This document shows positions 1 through 7,081 of a stretch of DNA of 7,501 bases, one piece after another. Made by a program: the position numbers and the translations under genes. The DNA is taken from assembly GCA_022701965.1 (NCBI GenBank), contig JAKONL010000138.1, forward strand, positions 1 to 7,501, read 5' to 3'. The stretch's first letter is position 1. Every line of letters starts with the position of its first letter. The stretch comes from Burkholderiaceae bacterium (GTDB taxonomy: Bacteria; Pseudomonadota; Gammaproteobacteria; Burkholderiales; Burkholderiaceae). The notes beneath the pieces are model-generated. The model was given only the letters and a program-made list of their open reading frames with translations, made no database searches and was not told where the DNA came from.

Positions 1-980
1 GGTGCGATGCCGATGCCGCCGACCTGGGCCGACAGTGCGTCGGAGACATAGTCGCCGTTCAGGTTCAGCGTCGCGACAACCGAATACTCGACCGGGCGCA
101 ACAAAATCTGCTGCAGGAACGCATCGGTGTTGCTGTCCTTCAGGGTGATCTCCCGGCCCGACTTCGGATTCGTCAGCTTCATCCACGGACCGCCGTCGAT
201 CAGCTCGGCTCCGAACTCCCTGGCGGCGAGTCCGTAGGCCCAGTCGCGAAAGCTGCCTTCGGTGTATTTCATGATGTTGCCCTTGTGGACGACGGTCACG
301 CTGGGCTTGTCGTTGTCGATCGCGTACTGGATCGCCTTGCGCACCAGGCGCTCGGTGCCCTCGCGCGAGACCGGCTTGATGCCGATGCCCGAGGTCTCGG
401 GGAAGCGGATCCTGTTGACGCCCAGCTCGTCGCGCAGGAATCCGATGAGCTTCCTGGCCGCATCGCTCTCCGCCTCGAACTCGATGCCGGCGTAGATGTC
501 CTCCGAGTTCTCGCGAAAGATGACCATGTTGGTCTTCTCGGGCGTCTTCAGCGGCGACGGCACGCCCTTGAAATACCGGATCGGCCGGATGCAGGCATAC
601 AGGTCGAGCTGCTGGCGCAGGGCGACGTTGAGGGAGCGCATTGCGCCGCCCACCGGCGTGGTCAGCGGACCCTTGATCGACACGATGCAGTCGCGCACGG
701 CCTCGAGCGTCTCGTCCGGCAGCCAGACGTCCGGCCCGTAGATCCGGGTCGCCTTCTCGCCGGCGAAGACTTCCATCCACGCGATCTTCCGCGTGCCGCC
801 GTAGGCCTTGCCGACGGCTGCATCCACCACCCTGATCATCACCGGCGTGATGTCGGCGCCGGTGCCGTCACCTTCGATGAAGGCGATGATCGGCTGGTCG
901 GGCACATCGAGGGAGTTGTCGGCATTGACCGAGATCTTCCGGCCTTCGGCCGGAACTTGGATGTGCTGGTAGCTGGACAT
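1..980 (-). CDS. icd: isocitrate dehydrogenase (NADP type), C-terminus cut off by window edge
   Basis: TCA-cycle enzyme that oxidatively decarboxylates isocitrate to 2-oxoglutarate in the cytosol. About 326 codons are present from ATG at 978-980; the C-terminal part lies beyond base 1. The translation begins [13 protein letters not shown] and matches E. coli Icd over its whole visible length. Landmarks include IEGDGTG (residues 35-41), the substrate loop [20 protein letters not shown] (104-123), the [12 protein letters not shown] segment, [12 protein letters not shown] and [16 protein letters not shown]. Ser116 aligns with E. coli Ser113, the residue phosphorylated by AceK. The residues that set NADP versus NAD use lie in the missing part, so NADP is inferred from overall likeness to the E. 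coli type. The start is chosen because the usual YQHI N-terminus begins there; no strong Shine-Dalgarno is visible. It is divergent from the DUF192 gene. Confidence 0.96.
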   Translation of the reverse strand, partial: MSSYQHIQVPAEGRKISVNADNSLDVPDQPIIAFIEGDGTGADITPVMIRVVDAAVGKAYGGTRKIAWMEVFAGEKATRIYGPDVWLPDETLEAVRDCIVSIKGPLTTPVGGAMRSLNVALRQQLDLYACIRPIRYFKGVPSPLKTPEKTNMVIFRENSEDIYAGIEFEAESDAARKLIGFLRDELGVNRIRFPETSGIGIKPVSREGTERLVRKAIQYAIDNDKPSVTVVHKGNIMKYTEGSFRDWAYGLAAREFGAELIDGGPWMKLTNPKSGREITLKDSNTDAFLQQILLRPVEYSVVATLNLNGDYVSDALSAQVGGIGIA

Positions 981-1125
981 GGATGGAATCGAATGGATCG
1001 GCGTCGGGACGACATGGACGGCTGGAAGGAACCTTCCGCTGCGGACTACCCGGGAAATTCTAGACCGCAATAATCTCGGCGCTTCCCATCGTCGATATTC
1101 CACATCTCCATAGAAAGTCGTCCCC
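981..1125. promoter_or_regulatory. divergent icd / DUF192 intergenic region
   Basis: These 145 bp must hold promoters for both flanking genes. The best minus-strand -10 candidate is TAGAAT (complement of 1057-1062, 5 of 6 to TATAAT), which would serve icd, but no good -35 lies upstream at normal spacing. A 14-bp inverted repeat GGAAGG-AA-CCTTCC occupies 1024-1037, downstream of that -10 with respect to icd. It could be an operator or a chance match. No convincing plus-strand promoter for the DUF192 gene was found. Evidence for any single element is weak. Confidence 0.35.
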
Positions 1126-1581
1126 ATGTTCAAGCGCTTCGCGACCCTCCTCGCCCTGTCCCTGGCCGTTGCCGCCGGCGCGTCGGCCCAGGAAGCACAG
1201 ATGAACCTGCAGCGCGTGAAGCTGTCGGCCGGGATGTACCAGATCGACGCCCAGGTCGCGGTCACGCCGTCGCAGCAGGAGATCGGCCTGATGAACCGCA
1301 GGGAGATGCCGCAGGCCGAAGGCATGCTGTTCGCGTTCGACCAGCCGCGCACGCAATGCTTCTGGATGAAGAACACCCTGCTGCCGCTGACCGCCGCCTT
1401 CGTCGCCGACGACGGTCGTATCGTCAATCTCGTGGACATGCAGCCACAGACGCTCGACTCCCACTGTTCCGACGAGCCGGTGCGCTTCGTGCTGGAGATG
1501 AACCAGGGCTGGTTCGCCAAGAAGAACATCCAGAAGGGTGCCCGGCTCGCCGGCGCACCGTTCGTCGCCCGCCGTCCCTGA
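1126..1581 (+). CDS. secreted DUF192 family protein
   Basis: A 151-residue protein of the DUF192 family, whose biochemical function is not established. Residues 1-21 form a classical signal peptide: MFKRF, then a hydrophobic run [11 protein letters not shown], then ASA followed by QE as the likely signal peptidase I site. The mature protein should therefore be periplasmic. Family hallmarks are visible in order: [11 protein letters not shown] (52-62), GMLFAF (66-71), [10 protein letters not shown] (79-88), DDGRIVN (95-101), and VLEMNQGWF followed by a glycine-containing turn (122-138). Cys78 and Cys114 lie next to the two conserved segments and could form a disulfide in the periplasm; this is inference. 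The gene is complete, with an ATG at 1126 and a weak upstream purine run (AGAAAG). It is apparently monocistronic, divergent from icd and convergent with xseA. The family assignment is solid; the role is unknown. Confidence 0.92.
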   Translation: MFKRFATLLALSLAVAAGASAQEAQMNLQRVKLSAGMYQIDAQVAVTPSQQEIGLMNRREMPQAEGMLFAFDQPRTQCFWMKNTLLPLTAAFVADDGRIVNLVDMQPQTLDSHCSDEPVRFVLEMNQGWFAKKNIQKGARLAGAPFVARRP

Positions 1582-1594
1582 CGGCAGCGCCTGC
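1582..1594. other. 13-bp convergent gap between DUF192 gene and xseA
   Basis: The plus-strand stop TGA (1579-1581) and the minus-strand stop TAA (complement of 1595-1597) face each other with 13 bp between them. No stem followed by a T-run fits here, so any terminator must lie inside one of the coding ends or the transcripts must overlap. Confidence 0.8.
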
Positions 1595-2908
1595 TTACTC
1601 CACGCGGGCGGGCAGGTCCGGCGTCGGACGGCCCGCCACCGTCATGGGAACGATGCCATCGGCGAGCTGGGCGACTATCGCGTCGCCGGGCGCGGCCTGC
1701 GTTGCGCTCGTGATCGCCCGGCCCCGCGCGTCCGTCAGCCAGGCGTAGCCGCGCTGGAGCACCAGCGCCGGATCGAGCAGGCGCAGATGCGCCGCATGGC
1801 GGTCGAGGCGATCCCGTCGCTGGCCGAAATGGCCGGCCAGTGCCGGCGGCAGCGCAGCCTCCACGCGTTCCAGGCGCGAGGCGAGCCGGTCCTTCTGGCC
1901 GACGATGGCATAGCGCAGGCGCTGCGCCTCGTGCGCCAGCGCCAGCCGCTGCCGCGCGACCGCGTTCGACGGACGGCCGAGCCGGCCCGCCGCCAGGTCC
2001 AAACGCTGGGAGAGCGTGTCGAGGCGGCTGCCGAGCGCATCGGTCAGCTGGTCTTCGAGCCGGGACAGCGCATCGAGCCAGACATCGCGCGGCGCGGCGA
2101 TCAGTTCGGCCGCCGCGGTCGGTGTCGGCGCGCGCAGGTCGGCGACGAAATCCGCGATCGTGAAATCGGTTTCGTGACCGACGCCGCTGACCACCGGCAC
2201 CGGACTGCGCGCGATGGTACGAGCCAGCGCCTCGTCGTTGAAGGCCCAGAGGTCCTCGATCGAGCCGCCGCCGCGCACCAGCAGGATCGCGTCGAGCGCC
2301 GGTGCCTGGAGCCCGTAGAGCGATTCGAGCGCGCGCATGAGCTCGGCGGGCGCATTCGCGCCCTGTACCGCCGACGGCGCCAGCACGACCGACAGATGCG
2401 GCACCCGCCGTGCGAGCGCCGTCGCCACGTCGTGCAGCGCCGCGGCGCCGAGCGACGTCACGAGCCCGACGACGCGCGGCATGACCGGCAGCGCACGCTT
2501 GCGCGACGCTTCGAACAAGCCCTCGGCCTCGAGCCGTGCCTTGCGCTGCAGGAACTGCTCGAAGAGCGCGCCCTGCCCGGCGCGCGAAAGGCTCTCGACG
2601 ACCAGTTGGAGATCGCCGCGCGGCTCGTAGACCGCCAGCCGGCCGCGCACCTCGACCTGATCGCCTTCGCGGGGAACGAAATCGAGGAAGCCGGCCGCGC
2701 GCCTGAACATCGCGCAACGCAACTGGCCGCCGTTGTCCTTCAGTGCGAAGTAGCAGTGACCGCTCGCGGCGCGCGAGAACCCGGAGATCTCGCCACGGAC
2801 GGAGACCGGATTGAAGCGGGCGTCGAGCGTTTCGGCGACCGCATGACAGAGCGCGCCGACATCCCAGACGCGGGCGCCGGACGCCGTGCTCGGAGGGCGC
2901 GCGCTCAT
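1595..2908 (-). CDS. xseA: exodeoxyribonuclease VII large subunit
   Basis: Large, catalytic subunit of exonuclease VII, which together with several XseB chains degrades single-stranded DNA from both ends to short oligonucleotides in the cytoplasm. With the start at 2908 the protein has 437 residues, a normal family length. The N-terminal OB-fold carries [22 protein letters not shown] (37-58) followed by RCAMFR. The catalytic domain shows the signature [15 protein letters not shown] (about 212-226), [12 protein letters not shown] (about 242-253) and [10 protein letters not shown] (about 259-268). A long helical region, expected to be coiled coil, follows, and the chain ends with [11 protein letters not shown] and a GDAI segment. 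The start [15 protein letters not shown] is preferred over an ATG at 2989. It has GGGAG on the minus strand at 2919-2923, and the extra 27 residues upstream do not resemble the family. The xseB gene is not in this window, which is common because the two subunit genes are often unlinked. Confidence 0.96.
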   Translation of the reverse strand: MSARPPSTASGARVWDVGALCHAVAETLDARFNPVSVRGEISGFSRAASGHCYFALKDNGGQLRCAMFRRAAGFLDFVPREGDQVEVRGRLAVYEPRGDLQLVVESLSRAGQGALFEQFLQRKARLEAEGLFEASRKRALPVMPRVVGLVTSLGAAALHDVATALARRVPHLSVVLAPSAVQGANAPAELMRALESLYGLQAPALDAILLVRGGGSIEDLWAFNDEALARTIARSPVPVVSGVGHETDFTIADFVADLRAPTPTAAAELIAAPRDVWLDALSRLEDQLTDALGSRLDTLSQRLDLAAGRLGRPSNAVARQRLALAHEAQRLRYAIVGQKDRLASRLERVEAALPPALAGHFGQRRDRLDRHAAHLRLLDPALVLQRGYAWLTDARGRAITSATQAAPGDAIVAQLADGIVPMTVAGRPTPDLPARVE

Positions 2909-2918
2909 GTTCGCAGCG

Positions 2919-2923
2919 CTCCC
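2919..2923 (-). promoter_or_regulatory. ribosome binding site of xseA
   Basis: GGGAG on the minus strand lies 10 nt upstream of the ATG at 2908. For the rival ATG at 2989 the nearest GGAG directly abuts the start codon, too close to work. This decides the shorter start. Confidence 0.55.
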
Positions 2924-3000
2924 GGCGAGATGTGGTAGCGAACTCTTCCACAGGTGAGTCGCGACGACGAACCCGAGGTCAAAAGCCATCTCCCGACGCC

Positions 3001-3019
3001 CGGGTTTCCGTGCAACCCG
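3001..3019. repeat. short inverted repeat CGGGTT-N7-AACCCG
   Basis: Six-base perfect arms with a 7-nt loop. On the plus strand it is followed by TTGATTT, too weak to be a good intrinsic terminator. If xseA is transcribed from the AT-rich island, the stem would fall in its 5' leader. No function can be assigned. Confidence 0.3.
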
Positions 3020-3066
3020 TTGATTTCATTGAATAAATAGCTGCTCAAAATTCGATCGAATTGTTG
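3020..3066. promoter_or_regulatory. AT-rich island in divergent intergenic region
   Basis: These 47 bases hold only 14 G or C (about 30%), in sharp contrast to the GC-rich surroundings. The block sits between the divergent xseA and exbB genes and probably contains promoter or UP-element-like DNA. I could not identify a good -35/-10 pair in either direction inside it. The perfect palindrome at 3049-3062 lies at its right end. Confidence 0.5.
3049..3062. repeat. perfect 14-bp palindrome, candidate operator
   Basis: AATTCGATCGAATT is its own reverse complement over all 14 bases, with no spacer. It lies in the AT-rich island about 165 bp upstream of the exbB start. The symmetry is what a dimeric repressor or activator would bind. 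I do not recognise it as a named consensus; it does not resemble a Fur box. Its role is unproven. Confidence 0.5.
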
Positions 3067-3108
3067 CAGGGCACGGGCCATGCGGGTTTGGAGCACTTCA
3101 CCACGTAG

Positions 3109-3129
3109 TTACTCACAAAGTTATCCACA
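3109..3129 (+). promoter_or_regulatory. DnaA-box pair
   Basis: TTATCCACA at 3121-3129 is an exact match to the high-affinity DnaA box (consensus TTWTNCACA). TTACTCACA at 3109-3117 matches it at 8 of 9 positions, in the same orientation, 12 bp apart start to start. A third weaker copy, TCTTCCACA at 2944-2952, also matches at 8 of 9. The pair lies just upstream of the probable exbB promoter. It could let DnaA modulate that operon, or it could be a titration site. There is no other sign of a replication origin, since no dnaA, dnaN or gyrB neighbour is present. Confidence 0.5.
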
Positions 3130-3161
3130 GATTCTGTGCGTCCGGGGCCGCGCCCTCGACG

Positions 3162-3197
3162 GTTACATCGCGTGACGAGCGTCGGCGATAATCGCCG
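3162..3197 (+). promoter_or_regulatory. candidate exbB-operon promoter with overlapping inverted repeat
   Basis: GATAAT (3187-3192) matches TATAAT at 5 of 6 bases, and GTTACA (3162-3167) matches TTGACA at 4 of 6 but at a long spacing of 19. Transcription would begin near 3199, leaving a leader of roughly 27 nt before the GTG start. The -10 is embedded in a 15-bp inverted repeat, CGGCGAT-A-ATCGCCG (3183-3197). A protein bound there would block RNA polymerase, so this is a possible operator. Both the promoter and the operator are predictions from sequence only. Confidence 0.4.
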
Positions 3198-3215
3198 CGC
3201 ATTGCGGTCCACGTC

Positions 3216-3221
3216 GGGAGG
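3216..3221 (+). promoter_or_regulatory. ribosome binding site of exbB
   Basis: GGGAGG lies 4 nt upstream of the GTG at 3226. It is the only strong Shine-Dalgarno near the recognised N-terminus, and it supports GTG over the in-frame ATG at 3136. Confidence 0.65.
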
Positions 3222-3225
3222 TCTC

Positions 3226-3858
3226 GTGTTTTCAATCATAGTTGCTGCGGGTTGGCCGATCTGGCCGTTGCTGGCGTGCTCAGTGCTCGCTCTGGCCCTC
3301 GTGATCGAGCGCTTCTCGAGCCTGAAGAACTCGCGCGTGCTGCCGCCGAAGCTCCTCGGCGAAGCCATCGCCGTGTCGCGCACCTCCATTCCCGGTGTCG
3401 ACGTGGTGACCAAGCTGGAGCGCAGTTCCGCACTCGGGCAGGTGCTCGCCGCCGGCTTCAGGGCGATCCATGCCGACCCGCGCTGCAGCGACGAGGACCT
3501 CCATGCCGCCATGGAGGGCGCCGGACGCGAGGTCGCCCACCGACTGGAGCGCTGGCTTCCCGCTCTGGCGACCATCGCCTCGGCCGCCCCCCTGCTGGGC
3601 CTGCTGGGCACGGTGATCGGGATGATCGAGATCTTCGGCGCCCAATCGCCCGCGGGCGGCGCGGTCGGCTCCGGCAATCCGGCCCAGCTCGCGCACGGCA
3701 TCTCGATCGCGCTCTACAACACCGCCTTCGGCCTGATCGTCGCGATCCCCACGCTGATCTTCTGGCGCTATTTCCGCTCCCGCGTGGACGAATACCTGCT
3801 GAACCTGGAATTGGCCGGCGAGCGCTTCGCACGCCACCTGAATTCCATCAGGAAGTAA
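3226..3858 (+). CDS. exbB: ExbB/TolQ/MotA-family proton channel protein
   Basis: Inner-membrane stator subunit that, with ExbD, uses the proton gradient to drive an envelope process. The protein has 210 residues from a GTG start preceded by GGGAGG. It opens [16 protein letters not shown], the usual N-terminus of betaproteobacterial homologues. Three hydrophobic segments are visible: about 8-27, 112-134 and 157-180. The second contains the signature [13 protein letters not shown] (121-133) and the third contains [18 protein letters not shown] (158-175). Thr129 and Thr166 align with E. coli ExbB Thr148 and Thr181. The position of E. coli Glu176 is Ile161 here, so the third segment lacks an acidic residue. 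exbD follows after 3 nt and lpxK after that; no tonB or TonB receptor is in view. The precise partner system (TonB-like, Tol-like or LPS-linked) cannot be told from sequence. An in-frame ATG at 3136 is rejected as a start because its extra 30 residues are arginine-rich and unlike the family. Confidence 0.92.
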   Translation: MFSIIVAAGWPIWPLLACSVLALALVIERFSSLKNSRVLPPKLLGEAIAVSRTSIPGVDVVTKLERSSALGQVLAAGFRAIHADPRCSDEDLHAAMEGAGREVAHRLERWLPALATIASAAPLLGLLGTVIGMIEIFGAQSPAGGAVGSGNPAQLAHGISIALYNTAFGLIVAIPTLIFWRYFRSRVDEYLLNLELAGERFARHLNSIRK

Positions 3859-3861
3859 TCT

Positions 3862-4314
3862 ATGAAGCCCGGCCGCATGTCCTTCCGGCGCGGCTCGCGC
3901 GACGAGCCGGAGATCAACCTGATTCCGTTCATCGACGTGCTCCTGGTGGTGCTCATCTTCCTGATGCTGTCGACGACCTACAGCAGGTTCACCGAGATGC
4001 AGGTGCAACTGCCGGTGGCCGATGTCGACGCGCAGCGCGACCGCCCCCGGGAAGCGATCGTGTCGATTGCCGCCGACGGGCGTTATGCCGTGAACAGGTC
4101 GCCGCTCGCGGAGCGCAGCGTCGATGCGGTGGCGACCGCGCTCGCCGCGGCCGTCGACGGCAAGGACGGCGTGGTGGTCATCAGCGCGGACGCCAGCAGC
4201 CCCCATCAGTCGGTGATCACCGTGATGGAGGCCGCGCGCCGCGCCGGGCTGTCGCAGATCACCTTCGCCACGCAGGCGTCCACAGCCGGCACGCCGACCG
4301 GACCGAGGCCTTGA
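3862..4314 (+). CDS. exbD: ExbD/TolR-family biopolymer transport protein
   Basis: Partner of ExbB in the proton-driven inner-membrane motor. The protein has 150 residues: a short basic cytoplasmic N-terminus, one transmembrane helix (about 20-40) and a periplasmic domain. The family motif [19 protein letters not shown] starts at residue 17. Asp25 is at the position of the essential proton-carrying Asp25 of E. coli ExbD. The periplasmic part ends in a typical [20 protein letters not shown] segment and a short proline- and threonine-rich tail. The ATG at 3862 has AGGAAG 6 nt upstream, inside the end of exbB. A second in-frame ATG at 3877 would give [14 protein letters not shown], which also resembles homologues but has no clear ribosome binding site. 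The 3-nt gap from exbB implies co-transcription and probably coupled translation. Confidence 0.93.
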   Translation: MKPGRMSFRRGSRDEPEINLIPFIDVLLVVLIFLMLSTTYSRFTEMQVQLPVADVDAQRDRPREAIVSIAADGRYAVNRSPLAERSVDAVATALAAAVDGKDGVVVISADASSPHQSVITVMEAARRAGLSQITFATQASTAGTPTGPRP

Positions 4315-5321
4315 CGCCGTCCGGGCCGCCGCGCGCCTGGCGGGATCGCGGCAAGATCGCGCGCGCGCTCTGGCCGCTCTCCCGGCTCTACGGCGCGCTG
4401 TTCGCCTTGCGAGGCTCCCTGTACCGACATGGCTGGCTCGCGAGCGAGCGTGTCGGAGCGCGCGTGGTCGTGGTCGGCAACGTCATCGCGGGCGGCGCGG
4501 GCAAGACGCCGGTCGTCGTCGCCGTCGTTCGCCATGCCCAGGCGCTCGGACTGCCGGTCGGCGTCATCTCCCGCGGCTATGGCCGGCGCACGAAGGACTG
4601 CCGCGAGGTGCTGCCCGACAGCGACCCGAAGGACGTCGGCGACGAGCCGGCGATGGTGCGGCGGGCCACCGGCGTGCCTGTCTTCGTGGCGCGCCGGCGG
4701 GTCGATGCCGCGCGCGCCCTCCTCGCGCGCCACCCGGACGTACGGCTGATCGTCAGCGACGACGGCCTGCAGCACCTGGCGATGCGCCGGGATGTCGAGA
4801 TCTGCGTGTTCGACGACCGCGGCATCGGCAACGGCTGGCTGTTGCCTGCGGGCATGCTGCGCGAGCCCTGGCCCCGAGCCTGCGACCTGCTGATCCACAC
4901 CGGCGACCGGCCCGCCTTCACCGGCGGTTTCACGTCGCAGCGCGCGTTGGCCGACCATGCCCTGCGCAAGGACGGTACGCGAGTCGCGCTCGCCGAGCTC
5001 TGCAAGCCGGACGCGCCGCCGATCGTGGCGGTCGCGGCGATCGCCCGGCCCGAGACGTTCTTCTCGATGCTGCGCGCGCGCGGGCTGCGGCTGACACGCA
5101 CCGTCGCGCTGCGCGATCATCACGACTTCGGGGATTGGGAGGCGCTGCCTTCCATCGACGGCGCATCGCCGATCCTGCTGTGCACCGAGAAGGACGCCGT
5201 GAAGCTCTGGCGAGCCATGCCCGAGGCCCTGGCCGTTCCACTCGTCTTCACGCCCGAGCCGCGCTTCTTCGAGGCACTGGACGCGAAGCTATCATCGACC
5301 GATGGACACCAAACTGCTTGA
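4311..5321 (+). CDS. lpxK: tetraacyldisaccharide 4'-kinase
   Basis: Inner-membrane enzyme that phosphorylates the 4' position of the tetraacyldisaccharide-1-phosphate lipid A precursor, giving lipid IVA. With a TTG start at 4311 the protein has 336 residues, close to E. coli LpxK (328). An N-terminal hydrophobic or amphipathic stretch, [19 protein letters not shown] (17-35), is the expected membrane anchor. The Walker A loop is [12 protein letters not shown] (56-67). VISRGYG (85-91), GDEP (110-113), the catalytic-region motif SDDGLQH (149-155), [14 protein letters not shown] and CTEKDAVK near the C-terminus are all present. TTG is chosen because no ATG or GTG lies in frame near the recognised N-terminus, and the resulting lead of about 16 residues fits homologues. 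The TTG overlaps the exbD TGA (TTGA), with GAGG only 2 nt upstream, so initiation probably relies on coupling to exbD. The last 20 nt overlap the Trm112-like gene. Confidence 0.94.
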   Translation: MTPSGPPRAWRDRGKIARALWPLSRLYGALFALRGSLYRHGWLASERVGARVVVVGNVIAGGAGKTPVVVAVVRHAQALGLPVGVISRGYGRRTKDCREVLPDSDPKDVGDEPAMVRRATGVPVFVARRRVDAARALLARHPDVRLIVSDDGLQHLAMRRDVEICVFDDRGIGNGWLLPAGMLREPWPRACDLLIHTGDRPAFTGGFTSQRALADHALRKDGTRVALAELCKPDAPPIVAVAAIARPETFFSMLRARGLRLTRTVALRDHHDFGDWEALPSIDGASPILLCTEKDAVKLWRAMPEALAVPLVFTPEPRFFEALDAKLSSTDGHQTA

Positions 5322-5484
5322 GCTGCTCGTCTGCCCCGTCACGAAAGGTCCGTTGACCTGGGATGCGCAGAAGCAGGAACTGCATTCGCGCAGCGCCCGG
5401 CTGGCCTATCCCGTACGCGACGGCATTCCGGTATTGCTCGAGAACGAAGCCCGCGTGCTCTCGGACGATGAACTCGGCCTCTGA
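5302..5484 (+). CDS. Trm112-like protein (UPF0434/YcaR family)
   Basis: A 60-residue protein of the Trm112/YcaR family, closely resembling E. coli YcaR, which also sits between lpxK and kdsB. The opening [14 protein letters not shown] (5-18) is the remnant of a zinc knuckle, and [17 protein letters not shown] (35-51) is the most conserved part. Only Cys11 remains; a CPxC-type second cysteine is Thr14 here, and no later cysteines exist, so zinc binding is unlikely. Eukaryotic and archaeal Trm112 activates methyltransferases; the role of the short bacterial form is not settled. It starts 20 nt inside the end of lpxK and its stop directly abuts the kdsB start, so it belongs to the same transcript. 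Its small size and perfect placement between two real genes make it a genuine gene. Confidence 0.93.
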   Translation: MDTKLLELLVCPVTKGPLTWDAQKQELHSRSARLAYPVRDGIPVLLENEARVLSDDELGL

Positions 5485-6270
5485 ATGACCGCAGCGGACC
5501 TGACGACCTTCGTCGTTCTCATTCCGGCCCGTCTCGCCTCCACCCGTCTTCCCGACAAGCCGCTCGCCGACATCGCCGGCCTGCCGATGATCGTGCGCGT
5601 CGCGCAACGCGCGGGAGCGTCGAAGGCCTCGCGCGTGGTGGTGGCGGCAGACGACGAACGCATCGTCGACGCGTGCCGTGCCCACGGCGTCGAGGCGCTG
5701 CTGACGCGCACCGATCACGCGAGCGGCAGCGACCGACTCGCCGAGGCATGCGAGCGGCTCGGTCTGGCGGACGACACGATCGTGGTCAACGTCCAGGGCG
5801 ACGAACCGCTGATCGATCCTGCGCTGATCGATGCCGTGGCCACGACGCTGGCATCGCAATCCGACGTGGCCATGAGCACCGCGGCCCATGCCATCGACTC
5901 GCCCGAGGACTACATAAATCCGAACGTCGTCAAGGCGGTGCTCGACGCCCGCGGCCACGCCATGTACTTCAGCCGGTCGCCCATTCCCTGGTGGCGCGAC
6001 GGCGGCGTATCGAGCGACGGCACCCGAGCGCCGCCGCCGTCGCCCGAGCCCTTGCGCCACATCGGGATCTATGGGTACCGCGCGGGTTTTGTACGGAATT
6101 TCCCGGCACTGCCGTCGGCGCCGATCGAGGCGGCCGAAGCGCTCGAACAGTTGCGCGCGCTGTGGCATGGTCACCGCATCGCGGTGCACGTCAGTGCGCT
6201 CAGACCCGGTCCCGGCGTCGACACGCCCGAGGACCTGGCACGGGTGCGCGCGCTGCTTTCCAGCACCTGA
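5485..6270 (+). CDS. kdsB: 3-deoxy-manno-octulosonate cytidylyltransferase (CMP-Kdo synthetase)
   Basis: Cytosolic enzyme that joins Kdo to CMP from CTP, making the donor that Kdo transferase adds to lipid IVA, the LpxK product. The protein has 261 residues (E. coli KdsB has 248). The nucleotide-binding start is [16 protein letters not shown] (12-27). Further motifs are [13 protein letters not shown] (75-87), NVQGDEPLI (102-110) with the metal-binding Asp106, [30 protein letters not shown], and [12 protein letters not shown] near the C-terminus with Asp246 at the place of the second metal ligand. A proline-rich loop, APPPSPEP, precedes RHIGIYGY. The ATG follows immediately after the TGA of the upstream gene, so translation is likely coupled to it. 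This is the last gene of the exbB operon. Confidence 0.97.
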   Translation: MTAADLTTFVVLIPARLASTRLPDKPLADIAGLPMIVRVAQRAGASKASRVVVAADDERIVDACRAHGVEALLTRTDHASGSDRLAEACERLGLADDTIVVNVQGDEPLIDPALIDAVATTLASQSDVAMSTAAHAIDSPEDYINPNVVKAVLDARGHAMYFSRSPIPWWRDGGVSSDGTRAPPPSPEPLRHIGIYGYRAGFVRNFPALPSAPIEAAEALEQLRALWHGHRIAVHVSALRPGPGVDTPEDLARVRALLSST

Positions 6271-7060
<790 letters not shown>

Positions 7061-7081
7061 GCGAGCCTCGCGGATTCTTCG
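7061..7081. terminator. possible weak terminator between adk and asparaginase gene
   Basis: GCGAG-C-CTCGC (7061-7071) follows the adk stop directly and is followed by GGATTCTTCG. A one-base loop would have to open to about five bases, leaving a stem of only three pairs, and the T-rich tail is poor. The 21-bp convergent gap allows little else. Confidence 0.2.

Larger units (their letters stand above)
2909..3225. promoter_or_regulatory. xseA / exbB divergent intergenic region
   Basis: A 317-bp stretch with no convincing gene. It contains, left to right: the xseA ribosome binding site (2919-2923); a weak DnaA-box-like TCTTCCACA (2944-2952); a short stem CGGGTT-N7-AACCCG (3001-3019); an AT-rich island (3020-3066); a perfect palindrome (3049-3062); a DnaA-box pair (3109-3129); and a candidate promoter with an overlapping inverted repeat just before exbB. 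Several ORFs cross it on both strands, but none resembles a known protein. The reading frames that extend exbB or xseA into it are rejected because the recognised N-termini begin later. Confidence 0.7.

Noticed and set aside
285..1073. A 262-codon plus-strand ORF opposite icd
   Set aside because: Lies antisense to icd, whose product is recognised along its whole visible length.
1538..2938. A 466-codon open frame on the plus strand opposite xseA
   Set aside because: It is antisense to the unmistakable xseA, rich in Arg, Ala and Glu as GC-rich shadow frames are, and shows no known motif.
2905..3096. A 63-codon minus-strand ORF in the xseA-exbB intergenic region
   Set aside because: No recognised similarity and no good ribosome binding site seen. 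It overlaps the AT-rich, palindrome-bearing regulatory stretch and the xseA ribosome binding site.
2909..3225. Replication origin, suggested by AT-rich DNA plus DnaA boxes
   Set aside because: Only one exact box and two near matches, and no dnaA, dnaN, rpmH, parAB or gyrB neighbours. A regulatory or titration role is more likely.
3280..4206. A 308-codon minus-strand ORF opposite exbB and exbD
   Set aside because: It is His-, Arg- and Gly-rich without recognisable domains, and overlaps two clear genes entirely.
3252..4310. The long upstream extension of the lpxK frame, through exbB and exbD, giving a 689-codon ORF
   Set aside because: The part before 4311 is a shadow of exbB and exbD with a low-complexity Arg/Ala-rich composition. 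LpxK homologues begin close to the TTG at 4311.
4206..5123. A 305-codon minus-strand ORF opposite lpxK
   Set aside because: Shadow frame of lpxK with biased composition and no domain.
5248..6189. A 313-codon minus-strand ORF opposite kdsB
   Set aside because: Same reasoning: antisense shadow of a motif-rich enzyme gene with no family resemblance.
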